Origin: Gloeophyllum trabeum ATCC 11539
Taxonomy: Eukaryota; Basidiomycota; Agaricomycetes; Gloeophyllales; Gloeophyllaceae
DNA length: 64,000 nt
Assembly: GCF_000344685.1 (NCBI RefSeq)
Contig: NW_006920426.1
Location: 384,931 to 448,930 of the forward strand
Direction: 5' to 3'
Below, one piece after another: positions 9,428 through 20,530 of this stretch. The notes beneath the pieces are model-generated. The model had not been told where the DNA came from. It did not search any database and was given only the letters and a program-made list of their open reading frames with translations. The position numbers and the translations under genes are program-made. Each line of letters starts with the position of its first letter. Within the stretch, counting starts at the first letter, position 1.

Positions 9428-10726
9428 ATGGCCCAACAGAAAGCACTCATCCTACCCAAGCCACTCGGGTCGTTCGAGGTGGGGGAGAAGCCCATTCCCT
9501 CTCCCGGCCCGGGAGACTTGCTTGTCAGGGTTGAATCGGCTGGACTGCAACCGCTGGAGTGGAAGATCCAGAAGAACGAGCACGGGTTGTCGAAATTCGC
9601 CGAGCCATACCCCGCCGTTCTCGGGGTAGACATCGCAGGCACCGTTGAAGCTGTCGGCGAGGGCGTTACTCGCTTCGCCAAGGGTGATAGAGTGTACGTT
9701 CTGCGTTGTATCTCGTACTCGTGCACCGGTCTGACTGGTATATACTCCGAATAGGCTTACACAAGGCCATGTCGTGCCCGACAAGGCTGGCTTCCAGCAG
9801 TACACGCTCGCTGACACCGACTTCACCACCAAGGTATGTGTTCAAGCGTCCCACTGCAGCCAAATAAATATAATATCTCGACCTCCCGCGCTGTTACGGC
9901 AGATTCCCGTCGGGCTATCGTTTGACGAAGCCTCCACCCTACCCAGCTCAGCCATCTCGGCGGCATTCGGACTGTACAACCCCCTTCCCCGCGGCGCGGG
10001 GCTCACCCCTCCCTGGGAGGCCGGCGGGCGCGAGAAACACGCGGGCAAGCCCATCCTCATCTTCGGGGGCTCATCTTCCGTAGGCCAGCTCGGTACGTCT
10101 CACAACTCCAATATCTCCCCCCAAAGCAACGCTCACGCCCGCCCTTCTCTCAGTCATCCAATTCGCCAAACTATCGGGTCTCTCCCCCATAATCACCACC
10201 GCCTCCCCGCACAACGCGCCCCTCCTCAAATCCCTCGGCGCGACGCACGTCGTCGACCGGAGCCTCTCCCCCGCGGCGGCGATCGCGGGCATCACGTCCG
10301 CGCCGCTCACGCTCATCTACGACGCGGTGAGCTTCGGCGAGACGCAGCACGCGGCGTGGCGGCTGCTCGCGCCGGGCGGTGTGCTCGTGGTCACGCTCCC
10401 GCCGGTGTTCGACGTCGAAGAGGGGAAGAGCGAGGGGAAGACGGCGATGCAGGTGTTTGGGATCGCGCATGCGCCTCTGCCGGGGCAGAGGGAGAGTGCG
10501 AAGACGTTCTTTGCTGCCCTAGAGGATTTACTTAAGAAGGGGGAGATCAAGGTGAGCATATGCATGGCCTATAGCCTGACGGCTGCTGATCTCCGAGTTC
10601 AACCAGCCGAACCCTGTACGCGTTCTCCCGGGCGGGTTGAATGCCATACCTGAGGGTTTGCAGGAGCTGGAGGAAGGCCGGGTAAGCGGACAGAAACTGG
10701 TCGTGCATCCCCATGAGACGCAGTGA
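9428..10726 (+). CDS. MDR-family zinc-type dehydrogenase / enoyl reductase-like protein, copy C
   Basis: Five exons: 9428-9693, 9755-9833, 9903-10092, 10154-10551 and 10607-10726, encoding 350 residues. The GroES-like N-terminus has PIPSPGPGDLLVRV and GVDIAGTVEAVGEG. The Rossmann segment has ILIFGGSSSVGQL and later LIYDAVSFGETQHAAW and LLAPGGVLVVTLPPVF. The C-terminus (VRVLPGGLNAIPEGLQEL, then SGQKLVVHP) is typical of the ToxD/trans-enoyl-reductase-like family, which uses NADPH and lacks the catalytic-zinc GHE motif. Exon lengths 1, 2 and 3 are identical to copy A (266, 79 and 190 nt), so the two are recent paralogues. They lie 6 kb apart in opposite orientation with VDAC and the homeodomain gene between them. 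The substrate is unknown. Confidence 0.92.
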
Positions 10727-11699
10727 GGTCAATGCGCAAGTCGAAATGCCAATGATGTGCTGTATGTGTGTAGTACACGACTCCGAATAATTTATTTGAT
10801 GGTCCTGATAGCGTCATACATCCAGCGAGAGGCACCACAACTCCCATCACTCCTCGTTCCTCTGCAAAGTCGCGGAGTTCGAGCACGTCGAATCTAAGCT
10901 CGCCCACCGGGCTTATCCCCCGAAATTGGAAACCAACTAGACGATCGCGAGTCAAGCCAACAATGGTCCAAAATACACCAATTGACAAGATATACATACA
11001 CGCGCAGCAGACCATCGTTCTGAATCTGCAGCACATCACGGGTCGAGGTCCACAGCACGGGGCAGAGGCCTTGCGTATATATACGTACATTACATGTTCA
11101 TGACGACGCCTAGGACTAGAAATGGAATGGCAGCGAAGAGACGACGGGCAGAAGAAAGAAGAAAATAGCACGATGAGAACAAACGACCTACATAAAGCCA
11201 AGCGTGTTTCGGGCCCGGGGAGGGGGTTATACAGTCCATTTGGCGATTGGCCGCGTCCGTGATGCAGAGACGGATCTCGTCGCATGCACATCTCGCCGCC
11301 GATATAAAAAGGCCCTGAGGCTACTTAAGAACCGTCCGACGCGTGCCCCTCTCCGCCCACCCCCACTCGTACAGGTACTCGTAGCCGACGGTCCATTGTC
11401 CATGAAGGTAAAGTCAAGAATGTCCCCCTAGTACACTGTAAGTCACCTGCTTTCATCTCTGTCCATTCCGAGTCACGATGGGGTGGAGACGCGCGCGAGC
11501 TGCAGAGAATGGTGGCTTCAGGACTGCACGAGGGAGTGGCGATGGCGACCGCGATCTGGAGGAGACCTACCGCGCGAACCAACTACCCCACGCCGACCTC
11601 AAGAACCCTTACACAGACGACACCGATCCCAGTCCCTTCATCCGCCTGCACAACATCGTCCGCAGGCTTCGCACGAGGCATCGGCCCCGTTGCAGACGA
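10727..11699. other. convergent intergenic region
   Basis: No gene supported. A TATA-like string GATATAAAAAGG occurs near 11300 on the plus strand but has no convincing gene downstream. Several open frames over 11478-12096 are mostly the antisense of the MADS gene. A further 3' exon of the MADS gene cannot be excluded but was not recognisable. Confidence 0.45.
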
Positions 11700-13750
11700 T
11701 CAATCCGCAGGAATGGACGTCCCATTACCTCCTTCCCCCTCTGTCTTGATCCCTCCAGTTCCATTCGCCGAGGACCCCCTATCTCCATCCCCCTCACCCA
11801 CACCATCCACGGCGGCAACACTATCCCCCCCGTTCCCCGCAGAGCCGGGCGGGACGTCCGCGACACTCCCACTAGCGCTCGAATCCACTCGGGCACGTTT
11901 GTGCGACAGCGCCGGCGACACGACAGTCGAATTCGGCGGCGACCCCTGTCCACCACCTCCACCACCACTGCCCGCGCTTCCAGGCGGGTGGTTCACTGGG
12001 GTAGCTGAGCTGGGAACGGACGGCACGTCGTGCTGCTGTTGCCGCTCCCATGACAAACTCGGACGGCGGCTGTCGTTGCTGCTCGAGCTGCTGTGACTGT
12101 GGGATGCCCCGCCATGATTGAACGATGGCAGGTGGAGAGAGGGGACGGGCGTGGACGCGGGCTGGGGCAATGAAGCTTGTGCCGAGGCTGAGCTCAGCAA
12201 ATCAAACCAGGGCGTGTCATGGGCGTTATGCGCGGCTTGAGCTGAGTAAAGGTGCGTACAGGGGTTCATTGATTCACAGAGGGCGCGGGGCGCGCAGGGT
12301 AATTGGCAGCATTGTAAGTCTTTCTGCAATGGAGGGCATAGGAGAAGGTACGTACCTGGACTATGATGCGCCGATTGGGCTTGCTGCTGTTGCTGTGGTG
12401 CCTGTTGGTGGATAGGCCAATCGAAGGAGGCACCGAAGTTCTGTCCCTGGCTCGACGAGTTTCTATGACCACCACCGGGACCTAGGAAACTCAAGGCATC
12501 CTGTCCATGAACATGTCCTTGCGAGAGTCGCGGTTGTGCACTATAAGCATCCTGGTAACTCGTAGTCCTCCTGGTTCCCGGGAAGTCGAACAGGTTATTG
12601 CCTGACGGCGGAGGTGGCGAGCCCGGGAACATGCTCGCATTGAACGACTGAGCCGCATGTGAAGACAGATTGTTCTGGTGTACCGGATAGTTCAGACGGT
12701 AGGCTGGGTCTTGGTCATAAGGAGGGAAGGTGGGTGTATGAGCTGACAATGGGGCACCTGTGGGAGTGAGTTGTCCGGGGTTTGGTCGCAGTTTCTTGGG
12801 GGGTGGTTGGTTGAGACGTTCACCAGAGATGGGGAGGGAAGAACTATTAGTGACTGAGGAAGGTAATTGGAGGTTTGACAGGGGAGCTGCGGGGATGGTC
12901 ATGGGTCTATAATCAGACTATGAGACAGTTAGTACCAGCGATCAGCGAATAGAGCTTTGACAACATACATCAACGCTCATGGAGAGATCGTTTGGCCTCA
13001 ACTGACCACTGTTTTTCTTGACGTCCGGTTTGGGGCGGAGGCCATCCCTGCGTTTTGCGCCGTTGCTCCTGCCCATATCGTCGTCGTCGTCTCCATCATC
13101 ATCGTCTCCAGCCTCCTCTGCCTTGTTATTACCGAAGTCGGCGGGAGTACGGGTGTCCCGTTCGCCATCGAACTTGGGCGCCTAGTGAGCACAGCTACAT
13201 AGCAACGACGGAGAGAGGGTACATACGTGATTATGACGGTCTATAATATCACGTATGTCACGAGAGCAGTATTCGTAGCATTTGACATGGTGGCCTGGCC
13301 GTTCCTCTGAGGGTTGATAGGACGGTGTAAGCTCGGAGCTGGGTGTAAGTCTGGAGAAATGGAACCCACCGAAGATGATGACGGCAACATCAACCGAGCA
13401 AAGTACACCCAGTTCGTACGCTTTCTTGAAGAGCCCATTCTTCCGCTGTGCGCGACGACGAGCAGAGCAGCGCAGACGACGCAGGAAATTGAAATACAAG
13501 CAGATAAAAAAAGGTCAGCACGCCAAGCCGAAGCAGGGCATAAAAATAGGCTCGACTTGCCTTTAGAAAAGTGACGGAGCGATTACGCTCGTGCTAAGAA
13601 AAGCGTCGTAAGCGAGCGGAAGACGAGAAACACGCAGAGGCCAACGGCGCAAAAAAAGTCGAGACAGTAATAGACGACGCTATTAAAAGTGATGCTAATT
13701 GGAAAGCGACGTACGGTGATGGGTTGAATCTCAATCTTTCGCCTGCCCAT
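11700..13750 (-). CDS. MADS-box transcription factor (Rlm1/MEF2-like)
   Basis: Exons: 13750-13715, 13593-13561, 13445-13370, 13306-13227, 13181-12969 and 12917-11700. A probable 114-nt in-frame intron (12355-12242) lies in the last exon, leaving about 513 residues. The MADS box is at residues 1-48: [23 protein letters not shown] and [20 protein letters not shown] on three exons. A MEF2/Rlm1-type extension follows ([18 protein letters not shown]), then an acidic stretch ([15 protein letters not shown]) and a long Pro/Ser/Gln-rich disordered tail. Members bind CTA(A/T)4TAG-type sites as dimers; Rlm1 acts below the cell-wall-integrity MAP kinase in yeast. The second intron uses a GC donor (CTAAAG|GCAAGT) with a normal AG acceptor. 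The sixth exon was chosen at the AG preceding TCTGATTATAG, which keeps the frame and has the branch point TACTAAC upstream. Confidence 0.9.
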
Positions 13751-16700
13751 GCTCGCGGTTGCCTTGAAGAACGGATACGACGACGGGCGCGCTCAGTGGT
13801 GCACAGACGCGAGGCGGAGGGAGAGACAAAGGAAGGAGATGCGGGAGACAAGCTCTGGGGACTCTGCGCGAGGTCTTGAACTGGCTCTCGGCATGCCGTC
13901 CTCCCACCTTCGTGCCGGCCGTGGCTGGATGACAAAACCTTACAACCTCCCAACAAGGTCACCGAATCTTGAATTGCTCCCGGCGGCTGATGCTTCTCCG
14001 CAGTCAGCGCCTTTTTGGCTGATCCAGTTCTTACTGGATCCAGCAGATCTCGAATGCCACAATCCGAGTTGTAGACTCGTGTTTTCCCCTTTTTTCCGTA
14101 TGTTTTTTCTCCGAGAAAGAGAGCGTTTATCCTTTTCCGTATATTCCTTATTTCTTCAACAAGGTGGAACAAACTCATCGCCGCGATACCCTCCGTCTCC
14201 GTTCCATTCGCCGACCGGTAAGCAAACGTTCTACTTCTCCTTCTCGAACCGCCACATGCCGCCGTGTCCAACAGATAGATCTTCACACAGAACGCCATCT
14301 GTGCCTAGTAGGAATGGCTGTCTTCTTCCGTTCCGTTCACCGCTGGGTCGGATGACTTAGCCAGTCATTCGAGCTTTGTCGCGGTTTCATGGCCCGGCCA
14401 CTCTTCAGTCTCTTCGAACCCACAGTCTCCACTGAGGCCTCGCATTGTCACCGTCGCAGCAGGTGACCGGCGTATCCCCGGCGTAGAGGAGAGCGTTCCT
14501 GCCAAATATCCGATCCGTCCTGCTTCGCATTCCGTAAAATCAATCAAGGCGTGTTATTTTGGGCACCCACGCCTGCCAGCCTCGATCTCTCGTCTGCGGA
14601 CATGGCGCGCTGGCCATGGGAATCCCCTTGGTCCCCTGCACCCATCCGTCCCCGGCTAGACCAATTCTGCGCTATCTCAATGTCCGCGCACTCCCTTGTA
14701 GCGCGGTAAGTGCGTACTCGCTTCTGAATCCCGCGAACTGACGACTATAACCCTGGGAGCTATGATACATCGCAAGATTAAGATCGCTTCCCCTCTTTCC
14801 GGAAGGACCAATTCAATCCCCGCGATCCTTATCACATATAACCAATACCGGCTGCGTTGAGCATTCCAGATACTAGATCCGACTTGGGTAGGAAACCGCT
14901 CGCGTTCAAGCATGCCCCCAATACACTTGCTGAACATTTTGCCTGCCCCCTTGCGATACATCTGTGATATGTACGACTTACCAGCGCCCTGTGAGGATAT
15001 GTGGAAGAAAAGCCAAGGAAGAATTACAGCATCAAAATCTACCGTGCAGGTCTTGCGACCAACGTGTACGTCACGGTCGTAAGTTTCATTGAGGATAGTC
15101 AAATGATTTTCTAGGCGATCATGCGCATGTGTGGCGCAAGGTGAAAACCCAAGAGGGCCTGTAGCTCGACACCTCGGGAGCGCCTTCCTGGCGGACCGCT
15201 GACGGTGATAAACAACATGAAGTCCAGAGGCTCCACAAGACGCGTCTCGCTCGCTCTGTTGAACGCATGGCACAATACATTCATGCGGAGCTGGTTAGCA
15301 GAGACGGAACTCCGACCCGCGGCTGCGCGCGTCTTTTTCCCAAGCATGTGCGTGCGAAACCCACGAACAGGCTAGCTCTTTGTTTCTAGATGTTCCTTCG
15401 AGTAAGCGTTCGTCAGCCTGTAAGCCAAGATACGCTGATACGTCCATGGAAGCTCCATCAACGGCACCGCCCAGCGGCCACAGCCTCGCTTTTCGCCGCC
15501 GCAACAGAGCGAGGTGATACACCATTACCATTCCACCGACATCCAATTGGAAGCATCACTTCATATACACTCAATACTTGGGCTAACAGCCTTGTCCCGG
15601 CTGTATGAAATCAATCATTGTCAAGAGCGGGCTGGAAGTGCATGACCGTGGGTCGAAGAAGGTTTCATTCTCTTCAGTCTACACACTCGCCATCTCAGCA
15701 CCATCATTCCCATACCTACGCATAAGGTATAGTCCCGGAAGTGGTCGATCGTGCTCTCCGAGGGCAAGGAAGGTTGTCCGCTTGGTCTCACGTTACTGGA
15801 ATCTCACGTGCTGGTGCGGACGTACTGTCTCTCGGGCGCAGTGCGCAGAGCCTCGGGCATCGTTCTCTAGTACTGGGTTCGAGGCTGGACGCATATGAAT
15901 TCCTGGTGGTGCGCCTGTGGGCCCCCTGATGCAGTGCCTCCCAAGCCAGCAGTCGCCGGGCGAAAATTCCTCACTATGGGGCCGCCCGAAGGGATGGTGT
16001 AAAACAAGCCGTCCTCGTCTACGGTTCACGGCGTCGTGCCTTCTCTTCTGTCCGGGGTGAAGATAGGTTCTCATCGGGGTCACGCTCCGAACGGGCCTTC
16101 TACCGCCTATGCTCAGGCTCCGAGGGCTGTAGAGAGTTTCAGTGATTACGTTAGAGGGCCCGGGCTTGATGGGAGACGCACACAGTTACAAACGCTTTTC
16201 CGCGGATTGGCTGACGCGGCTCCGCCCAAGGCATGACGCTGTGCGATTTCATTGCGGCTCTTCCATGTATGTTTAAACTCGAGTTCTGACGAGGATCGAC
16301 CGTTTTTGTGGTCGGGCGGCGCATACAACGGACGATCTGCGTAGTGCTGGAGGCTAGGAGGAAACGATGTTGCCTATCGTGAGTCCCAAGGATTTTATGG
16401 AGCGCGTGATATTTTTGTGTGTTGATCTTCCTTATTTTGCAGTCCAAACTCAACAAGTTCGCTACCACAATTGCTCCTCGAGAGTCAGGTACTCCATGCC
16501 TGATGTGGCCACTGCGTTTTGGCCATGTTTCCCCTTTTCGAGGTGCTGCGGTCCCTGACCCTGCATGGGCGGCTGCTGGCGACGCAGGAGCCCTGTTGGC
16601 CTGTCCCGTTCATTGGATCGATTCGCATAGTTCCTACACGCCGCTATAGTATTGATCGCCGCGTCAATGGCATTCCAATGTCTACCGTCATCCCTCCGTC

Positions 16701-19599
16701 TTCTTCTCATACAACAGCGCACTGCATTCACTCGCTACGATGGATGGGTTGCTTCCCGTTTACAGGAACGGCCTCTAATTCCTGCTTGCATATGAAGCCA
16801 TGCTTTCGCATACCCCTGGATGTTAGAAGGTTTACTCAGCTAGGCGAGACTCAGTCATGCGGCTAGAAGTGTCACGTCCATGATGAGAAGTGTCTATTCC
16901 ACCGCTTGATACGCTCGCCATCGTTTGAGTGGTACCGAGCACTCACATTCACTCAAAATTATTTCTCCGTTGGCACTAGATCCTTGTGATCCCGAGTAGC
17001 ATATGCGGCGAGGTATTTAACTGCTCTGGGTATCGCCGATGATCAGGAGCGAACCAAACTTCTTCCATGCCGGCATCTGTCGCGGGCTGTGTGGCCCTGA
17101 GCAGCCAACCAGACCAAGCGATGGACGCAAAGGCGACCGGTCTGCATCACGTATCAAATCCTGACGTGGAATGGAAGCTAGGCCCCTAGAACGATATCCC
17201 TGCTGCAGCAATGTTGTGGAATACAGTAACATTGCTCTGAACGTACACAAACAAGAGCAGGAATACACCCGAACTGATGAGTGCGACACTTGTCCGTCCG
17301 CAGGTCGATGTACCCGTTGTAGAACTGGCTGCGGCTGGACTGTGTCGTAATTGCGTCAAGGGGAGTCACATTCGGAGCTTTCCTTGACCCCATCTAGCCT
17401 CGCTCCCAAGTCTGTCTCGCAACCGTTCCACTGGCAAAATATAGTAAGCTTTTGATTCACTCTCGTGGCGTGCCGTTACCAATCTTTGTCCGAGTCATTG
17501 GCTCAAGATTTGCCAGGGATCTAGGCGGTCAAAATCCACCTCGTTGCACGATCGTTCACGGTAATTGCGTTGCTTTGGCAAGGTATTCGTCCACACCCCT
17601 GGATTCCAATGTTTCGAGCCTCAAGACTGTGTTTTCTCACGAGAGGCGTGTAAAATACCCTGCATCTTCTGATATCATGTCACTCTGGCCTCCGGCGTTG
17701 TTCAAGTGCTGCGTGACGTTGTCCCGTTTGGTGCCAGTAACACGGTCTGCCGCTAAGCATGCGACTTGTCCATCAAGCAGCCTTGCTCCTGTATACCCTA
17801 GGGCTTCCTTATTCGACGAGCACGACCCTGTGGCCGCAAGCTCTGGAAGTCCAAGACTTGGGTAGACCATGTCGTCAACCTTGTATTCTCCGGAAGTCAT
17901 AGGCCTTGGGGTGGGAACGATCAAGTGGCATCTTCGCATCGGTCCGATATGCCACTTCAAACGTTCTCATGGCGTGGCATCTTTGCATTAGAAGCCTGGC
18001 GCAACGTTCCGAGTGCGTTGTGGATGCTTTCCCTGTTTGGTCACGATGTCTTGGAATCTCTCCTCGACATGCTGTTCATATCTCTTTTACAGTTTAGCCG
18101 TTGATTGTACCCTCCGATTCGTAATTCAATGGTGGTCCTGGGATCAGATGCAATTATACGGCTCCCCGTCGCAACGTCCTCGTTAAAGTTGCCATGCCAG
18201 AGAGTCCTTAGTATTGTTCCTACACTTCTAAAGCCGTCCTTTCACCTACCTAGCTCGATCCATCGTCAAGGACGACTCTACTGCTCAATGTCCTTGCGGA
18301 TGGGCGAGCCATCCAGGATTGTGGCTACTCGTCCTTCAAGGGTACGTCCGGCTTATTATTGCTGAGACATGTCAATTCGCTAGGACAGCCATGTCCCCGG
18401 TGCTACCAAGAGCTTATGATCCTATCGGCTCAAGATGGAAGGAATGGACGGAGGGGTCGCCGAGCTAGAGGTGGGTCAAAGCTGTCCGAGCGCCTGGGGA
18501 AGAATCGTCACCGCTAGGCTGTCACCTCGTGTTGCCTAACGGGTTTTCCCTGTGTCAGTTCTGCTCAGGGTACGTTGTGTGTTGCGCAGCCAGGGTATGG
18601 TCGGAGAAGCAATCCAGTCCTTCCTTACTTATGACACCTTCTAGTACGACGAGATGGCAAGTATCATCTTTGGAGCGTTACCGCCGTTGCCGCTGCTGGA
18701 TAACCCTCATTATTCGTGCTGGAGACAGGTCTACCGTCGACGGAGTCAGTATCGTCAGGTAATCATCTATGAAGCATTTAGCAAGACCCTCTCACCTTCC
18801 GATGTACTTCAGCGCTGGCTCGCTCGCTAGCCCTGTCCTAGGTGTCGCATATATTCCACGTACACACAATATCTGGGAGCCGCTCGACATGTTTATCAGA
18901 TACAAACTACACTTGGTATCTGCCATTCCACAGGTTGTCTAACTTCCGAAATCAATGTAAGCAATCAGTGCTGAGGTCGCCTCCCTGCTTTGCAAACGTG
19001 TCTGTCCAATTGGTCGGTGCCGCCTGACCCTAACCCGGCTGCCCGCTACAGTGTGCTTCTTCTCAGAGCACTTGCAAGATCTACGTGATTGCCGACGTCG
19101 CCAATGCATGTACGAGGAAGTTGGAGTACTTCGGAGAATCGGTACCAGTCAAGCGTAATCGCGCAGCAATCAAGCCTCGCCCCTGACCAAAATTCTGGCT
19201 TACCATCTACCAGTTATTTCTCCACACAGACAAGTGTCATTCCTAGGACCCACGGTGCGTATGTGAATGGCAGTAACTCCCCTATGATATGTTTGGGAAC
19301 CATGACAAGGTCAAGGAGGGCAGCATTGGCGCCGGAAGTACGGTAAAGGGCGCACTTATGAGGATATTACAACATGGTCGACTCAGGACGTTCGGGTAGA
19401 CATTAGTTCCATTACGTCTGCCAGCATGATGTCATGATATATGGAAAGTAAAAGAGAGCCTCCAGTCCGACTTCAATTCTACAAAACTTCTGTTATTCTT
19501 CACGGACTCGTTCCTAGGAATCGATTTAAATATTTGAGACGCAGAATGAAAGGGTGATGCAGGGACGGGATCGCGTGGCGGAGAAGACCAGACGCCAGA
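13751..19599. other. 5.8-kb gene-poor region
   Basis: I see no gene I can support. Short open frames occur on both strands but none carries a family signature, consistent codon bias or spliceable continuation. The left edge holds the MADS promoter and the right edge the cofilin 3' flank. CpG is not visibly depleted, so there is no obvious sign of repeat-induced mutation. It may be an old decayed transposon cluster, a non-coding RNA locus or a centromere-like spacer; none of these is demonstrated. Confidence 0.5.
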
Positions 19600-20228
19600 C
19601 TAGTTGCCTCGCTGAAGCTTGTCCACGACTATGAAACGTAGTTATTCAGTTCACCAGATACATACGGTGATCGGATGAGGGTATCACTAACCCGTTTCTT
19701 GCGCAACTTCGCTGGGATCAGTACCCTGAATCTCAGCAGCGATACCAACTAGCGTCTTCCTAAGCGCATCTTTCGACGAGGCGAATAACATCTTCTGCTT
19801 GATCTTTGAATCATCGGGCGACCTGTTGCACGCAGCAGGTGCGATGCACACGAGCACGATCAGCGAGTCAATCTACAGAGGCTCCAGGTTACAGGACTAA
19901 CCAGGCAATGAAGCAAAGCTTGTTCCTCTTTCCACCACCCTCCTTCTCGTACTCGAAGTCGTACACGGCCCATCGGCACTCGTTCTCCGGCAGGTCAGCC
20001 AAAAACTCCTCGTAGTTGCTTGAATCCGATTTCTTCTCAACGATGATCTCCGTGTTGTCCTTGTTCAAATTGAAGATTATGTATTTCATCGTCTTGCGCA
20101 ACTTGAGTTCCTGGTAGGCCTCGAGACATTCGGGGTTCACTCCGACACCGGATGCCTGTGAATAGGAGTGATCCCAAGATCAACCGTTCAGAGCGCATCC
20201 ACACAAAGATCGGATATCGACTCGCCAT
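19600..20228 (-). CDS. COF1: cofilin / ADF
   Basis: Exons: 20228-20226, 20155-19902, 19822-19692 and 19628-19600, giving 138 residues, the normal cofilin length. The protein starts [20 protein letters not shown], with the conserved N-terminal Ser region. It contains the actin-binding long-helix segment [17 protein letters not shown] and the core block [20 protein letters not shown]. Cofilin severs and depolymerises ADP-actin filaments in cortical patches. The first coding exon is only the ATG; its donor is GC (ATG|GCGAGT). No GT donor gives the right phase, so the GC-AG intron is inferred from the conserved N-terminus. It lies beside the actin cross-linker alpha-actinin on the same strand. 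Confidence 0.93.
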
Positions 20229-20530
20229 ATTGTCTGGTCAGCAAGTAATGATAGAATAGATAGGAGCGACGGCGGTGAAGTAGACGCGGTCAAAGACTAG
20301 AAGTTGAACAAGATGTGTTGTACGCGATATAAAGCATTTCCGGTATCGCGATGGCCGACAACGGCGATTGCCAGTGCCTCTATCTTCACGTGACCGTCCC
20401 TCTTGGTTACTGAGCTACCGCGCCGCAGGCACAGGTTTCCTCAGGCCAAGGACGACGTGTGCAGCTTGCACTACATGTACGATTAAGCATGTTCTATTCT
20501 ACTGTGTTTCATGCCCTGAACCCCCAAGAT
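20229..20530. promoter_or_regulatory. cofilin promoter / alpha-actinin 3' flank
   Basis: The 302 bp between tandem minus-strand genes contains no other gene. It must provide the cofilin promoter. Confidence 0.5.

Noticed and set aside
1849..10726. Secondary-metabolite gene cluster around the MDR genes
   Set aside because: No polyketide synthase, NRPS, terpene synthase or P450 lies in the window; neighbours are housekeeping or regulatory genes.
11478..12096. Overlapping plus-strand frames of about 180-195 codons
   Set aside because: Mostly antisense to the low-complexity tail of the MADS gene; text is Pro/Ser-rich noise.
14700..15350. Possible decayed transposon-borne helicase or gag-like text on the minus strand
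   Set aside because: Fragments are suggestive at best; no continuous motif set could be read in any frame, so no mobile element is called.
18530..18780. Possible RecQ-like helicase relic on the plus strand
   Set aside because: A few residues resemble the pattern but stops are dense and no helicase motif is complete.
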